Source of the DNA: DATKGX01 sp035510555
Lineage (GTDB): Bacteria; Patescibacteriota; Microgenomatia; Levybacterales; UBA12049
Assembly: GCA_035510555.1 (NCBI GenBank)
Contig: DATKGX010000013.1
Span: 1 to 5,952 of the forward strand
Reading direction: 5' to 3'
Length of the DNA: 5,952 bases
Numbering within the stretch: position 1 is the first letter of the stretch; the number at the start of each line of letters is the position of its first letter. Of the stretch, positions 5,233 to 5,952 are shown piece after piece. The notes below the pieces were generated by a model. The model did not search any database, had not been told where the DNA came from, and saw nothing but the letters and a program-made list of their open reading frames with translations. A program made the position numbers and the translations under genes.

Positions 5233-5915
5233 ATTTTCTTGGCGACAACAACACAGTGGGTGAATAAATCTTTGGGGCCAAAATAAAACTGCAATAACTT
5301 AAAACCGGTTGCTTTCAAAATTCTTTCCACTTGCTTTTTCGATTCAACCAGCGAGATTTCTTCCGGATGAAGCCGAATGTTTCTCTTCAAGATTTTGTTC
5401 AAAACAAAGTGCGTGGAGTTTAAAAACAAGACTGTAGGGCCGTATTTTGGAGGCCAAAAGAGGACAATTTTACCGTTTGCTTTTAAAACCCGTCTTAATT
5501 CAATCAAGATTTTTTCATCCTCTTCTTTGGCAAAATGTTCCATGACGCCGAGATTGTAAACGCCGTCAAAAGTTCCAGATTTTGCAGGAATGGCAAAAAT
5601 ACTGGCCTTAATGGTTTTGACTTTTTCCCCGTTGCAAAGTTTGTACAACTTCAGGGCTTCAGCCGAAATATCCAAGGCGGTGATATTAAATTTCACAACA
5701 ATATCTTTATCGACTTGTCCAGCGCCTGAGCCGGCATGTAAGAGCTTGGTGCCAGTTTTAAATTCACTGGTTATAAAATAATTCAGCGCCCGTTTAATAA
5801 TTAAATCGCGGTAAAGACTCGCAATAATTCTGTAAAGGGTTTGGGATTTGGTTTTTTTCTTGGTCCAATATTTATCCCATTCCTGTTCTTCCTTTTGGGC
5901 TTTGGCCTTAGTCAT
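5229..5915 (-). CDS. class I SAM-dependent methyltransferase
   Basis: This Rossmann-fold methyltransferase (228 aa) resembles the Methyltransf_11/UbiE-like group and would act in the cytoplasm on a small molecule, lipid or sugar. Motif I is KLLHAGSGAGQVD (57-69), the S-adenosylmethionine-binding glycine loop. ALDISAEAL (80-88) holds the acidic residue D82 at the end of strand 2 that binds the ribose. Motif IV lies in GTFDGVYNLGVMEHF (114-128), and the post-motif strand is VLKANGKIVLFWPP (143-156). The N-terminal ~50 residues are Lys/Glu-rich and helical (EEQEWDKYW, 9-17) and may form part of the acceptor cover. No membrane segment is seen. The gene ends in TAG, which overlaps the stop of the convergent membrane glycosyltransferase. 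The ATG at 5915 sits 6 bases after TATAAT. An ATG four bases upstream is out of frame and stops after three codons. It may modify a glycan or lipid from the neighbouring pathway, but opposite orientation weakens that link. Confidence 0.9.
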   Translation of the reverse strand: MTKAKAQKEEQEWDKYWTKKKTKSQTLYRIIASLYRDLIIKRALNYFITSEFKTGTKLLHAGSGAGQVDKDIVVKFNITALDISAEALKLYKLCNGEKVKTIKASIFAIPAKSGTFDGVYNLGVMEHFAKEEDEKILIELRRVLKANGKIVLFWPPKYGPTVLFLNSTHFVLNKILKRNIRLHPEEISLVESKKQVERILKATGFKLLQFYFGPKDLFTHCVVVAKKI

Positions 5916-5921
5916 TCATGG

Positions 5922-5950
5922 ATTATAAGAGAAATTTTTCTTCAAGACAA
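5922..5950 (-). promoter_or_regulatory. sigma70-type promoter for the methyltransferase gene
   Basis: Reading the minus strand, a -35-like box TTGTCT (5950-5945, 4 of 6 to consensus) is followed after exactly 17 bases by a perfect -10 box TATAAT (5927-5922). The -10 ends 6 bases before the ATG at 5915, which puts the expected transcription start on or next to the start codon. This is the same leaderless geometry seen at the 469 and 871 genes. Confidence 0.8.
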
Positions 5951-5952
5951 GC

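Noticed and set aside
5223..5243. CCAA/TTGG hairpin as a bidirectional terminator between the convergent genes
   Set aside because: It has only four pairs with a 13-base loop and no strong T-tract in either direction.
5377..5781. Plus-strand open frames opposite the methyltransferase
   Set aside because: They are antisense to a well-supported methyltransferase with intact motifs and have no start signals of their own.
469..5915. UGA recoding (as in Gracilibacteria/Absconditabacteria)
   Set aside because: No in-frame TGA occurs in any of the six genes, and all end in TAA or TAG with plausible protein ends; the absence of TGA stops in six genes is too small a sample to mean anything.

Overview
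The window looks like a piece of an AT-rich bacterial genome, most likely from the Patescibacteria/CPR (a Microgenomates-like lineage is my guess from gene content and style, not from an alignment). It opens in the last ~118 bases of a 23S rRNA gene, followed by a structured ~145-base spacer, a 5S rRNA gene and a rho-independent terminator. Protein genes are compact, with gaps or overlaps of only a few bases inside the operon. None has a recognisable Shine-Dalgarno sequence. Stop codons are TAA (3) and TAG (3), with no TGA, and no in-frame TGA interrupts any gene, so the standard bacterial code fits.

Layout, left to right: (1) 1-423, the end of the rRNA operon: 23S 3' end, spacer with a tRNA-like cloverleaf fold and a boxA-like element, 5S rRNA enclosed in a very long precursor stem, and a terminator with a GTAA tetraloop. 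(2) 424-1158, two small single-gene units, each with a consensus-like sigma70-type promoter (17-base spacer) placed only 8-10 bases before the ATG. The first is followed by a near-exact copy of the rRNA terminator. The first protein is unrecognised; the second resembles a ribbon-helix-helix protein. (3) 1180-5232, a tight three-gene plus-strand operon: a polyprenyl-phosphate-sugar-synthase-like GT2 glycosyltransferase and two tandem, divergent GT-C (GT39/PMT/ArnT-like) membrane glycosyltransferases. (4) 5229-5915, a minus-strand class I SAM-dependent methyltransferase, convergent with the operon and overlapping its stop codon by 4 bases, with its own TATAAT promoter at the window's right edge.

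How it works together (inference): the GT2 enzyme would load a sugar onto a polyprenyl phosphate at the inner membrane face, and the two GT-C enzymes would use such lipid-linked sugars on the outer face to glycosylate protein, lipid or cell-surface polymer. The methyltransferase may or may not belong to that pathway.

The most distinctive signal is the promoter geometry. Three genes have well-formed promoters whose predicted transcription start falls at or within a few bases of the ATG, and a fourth has an extended -10 with the same geometry. This predicts leaderless mRNAs. I see no CRISPR array, insertion sequence, phage gene or defence system, and no clear previously undescribed multi-gene system.
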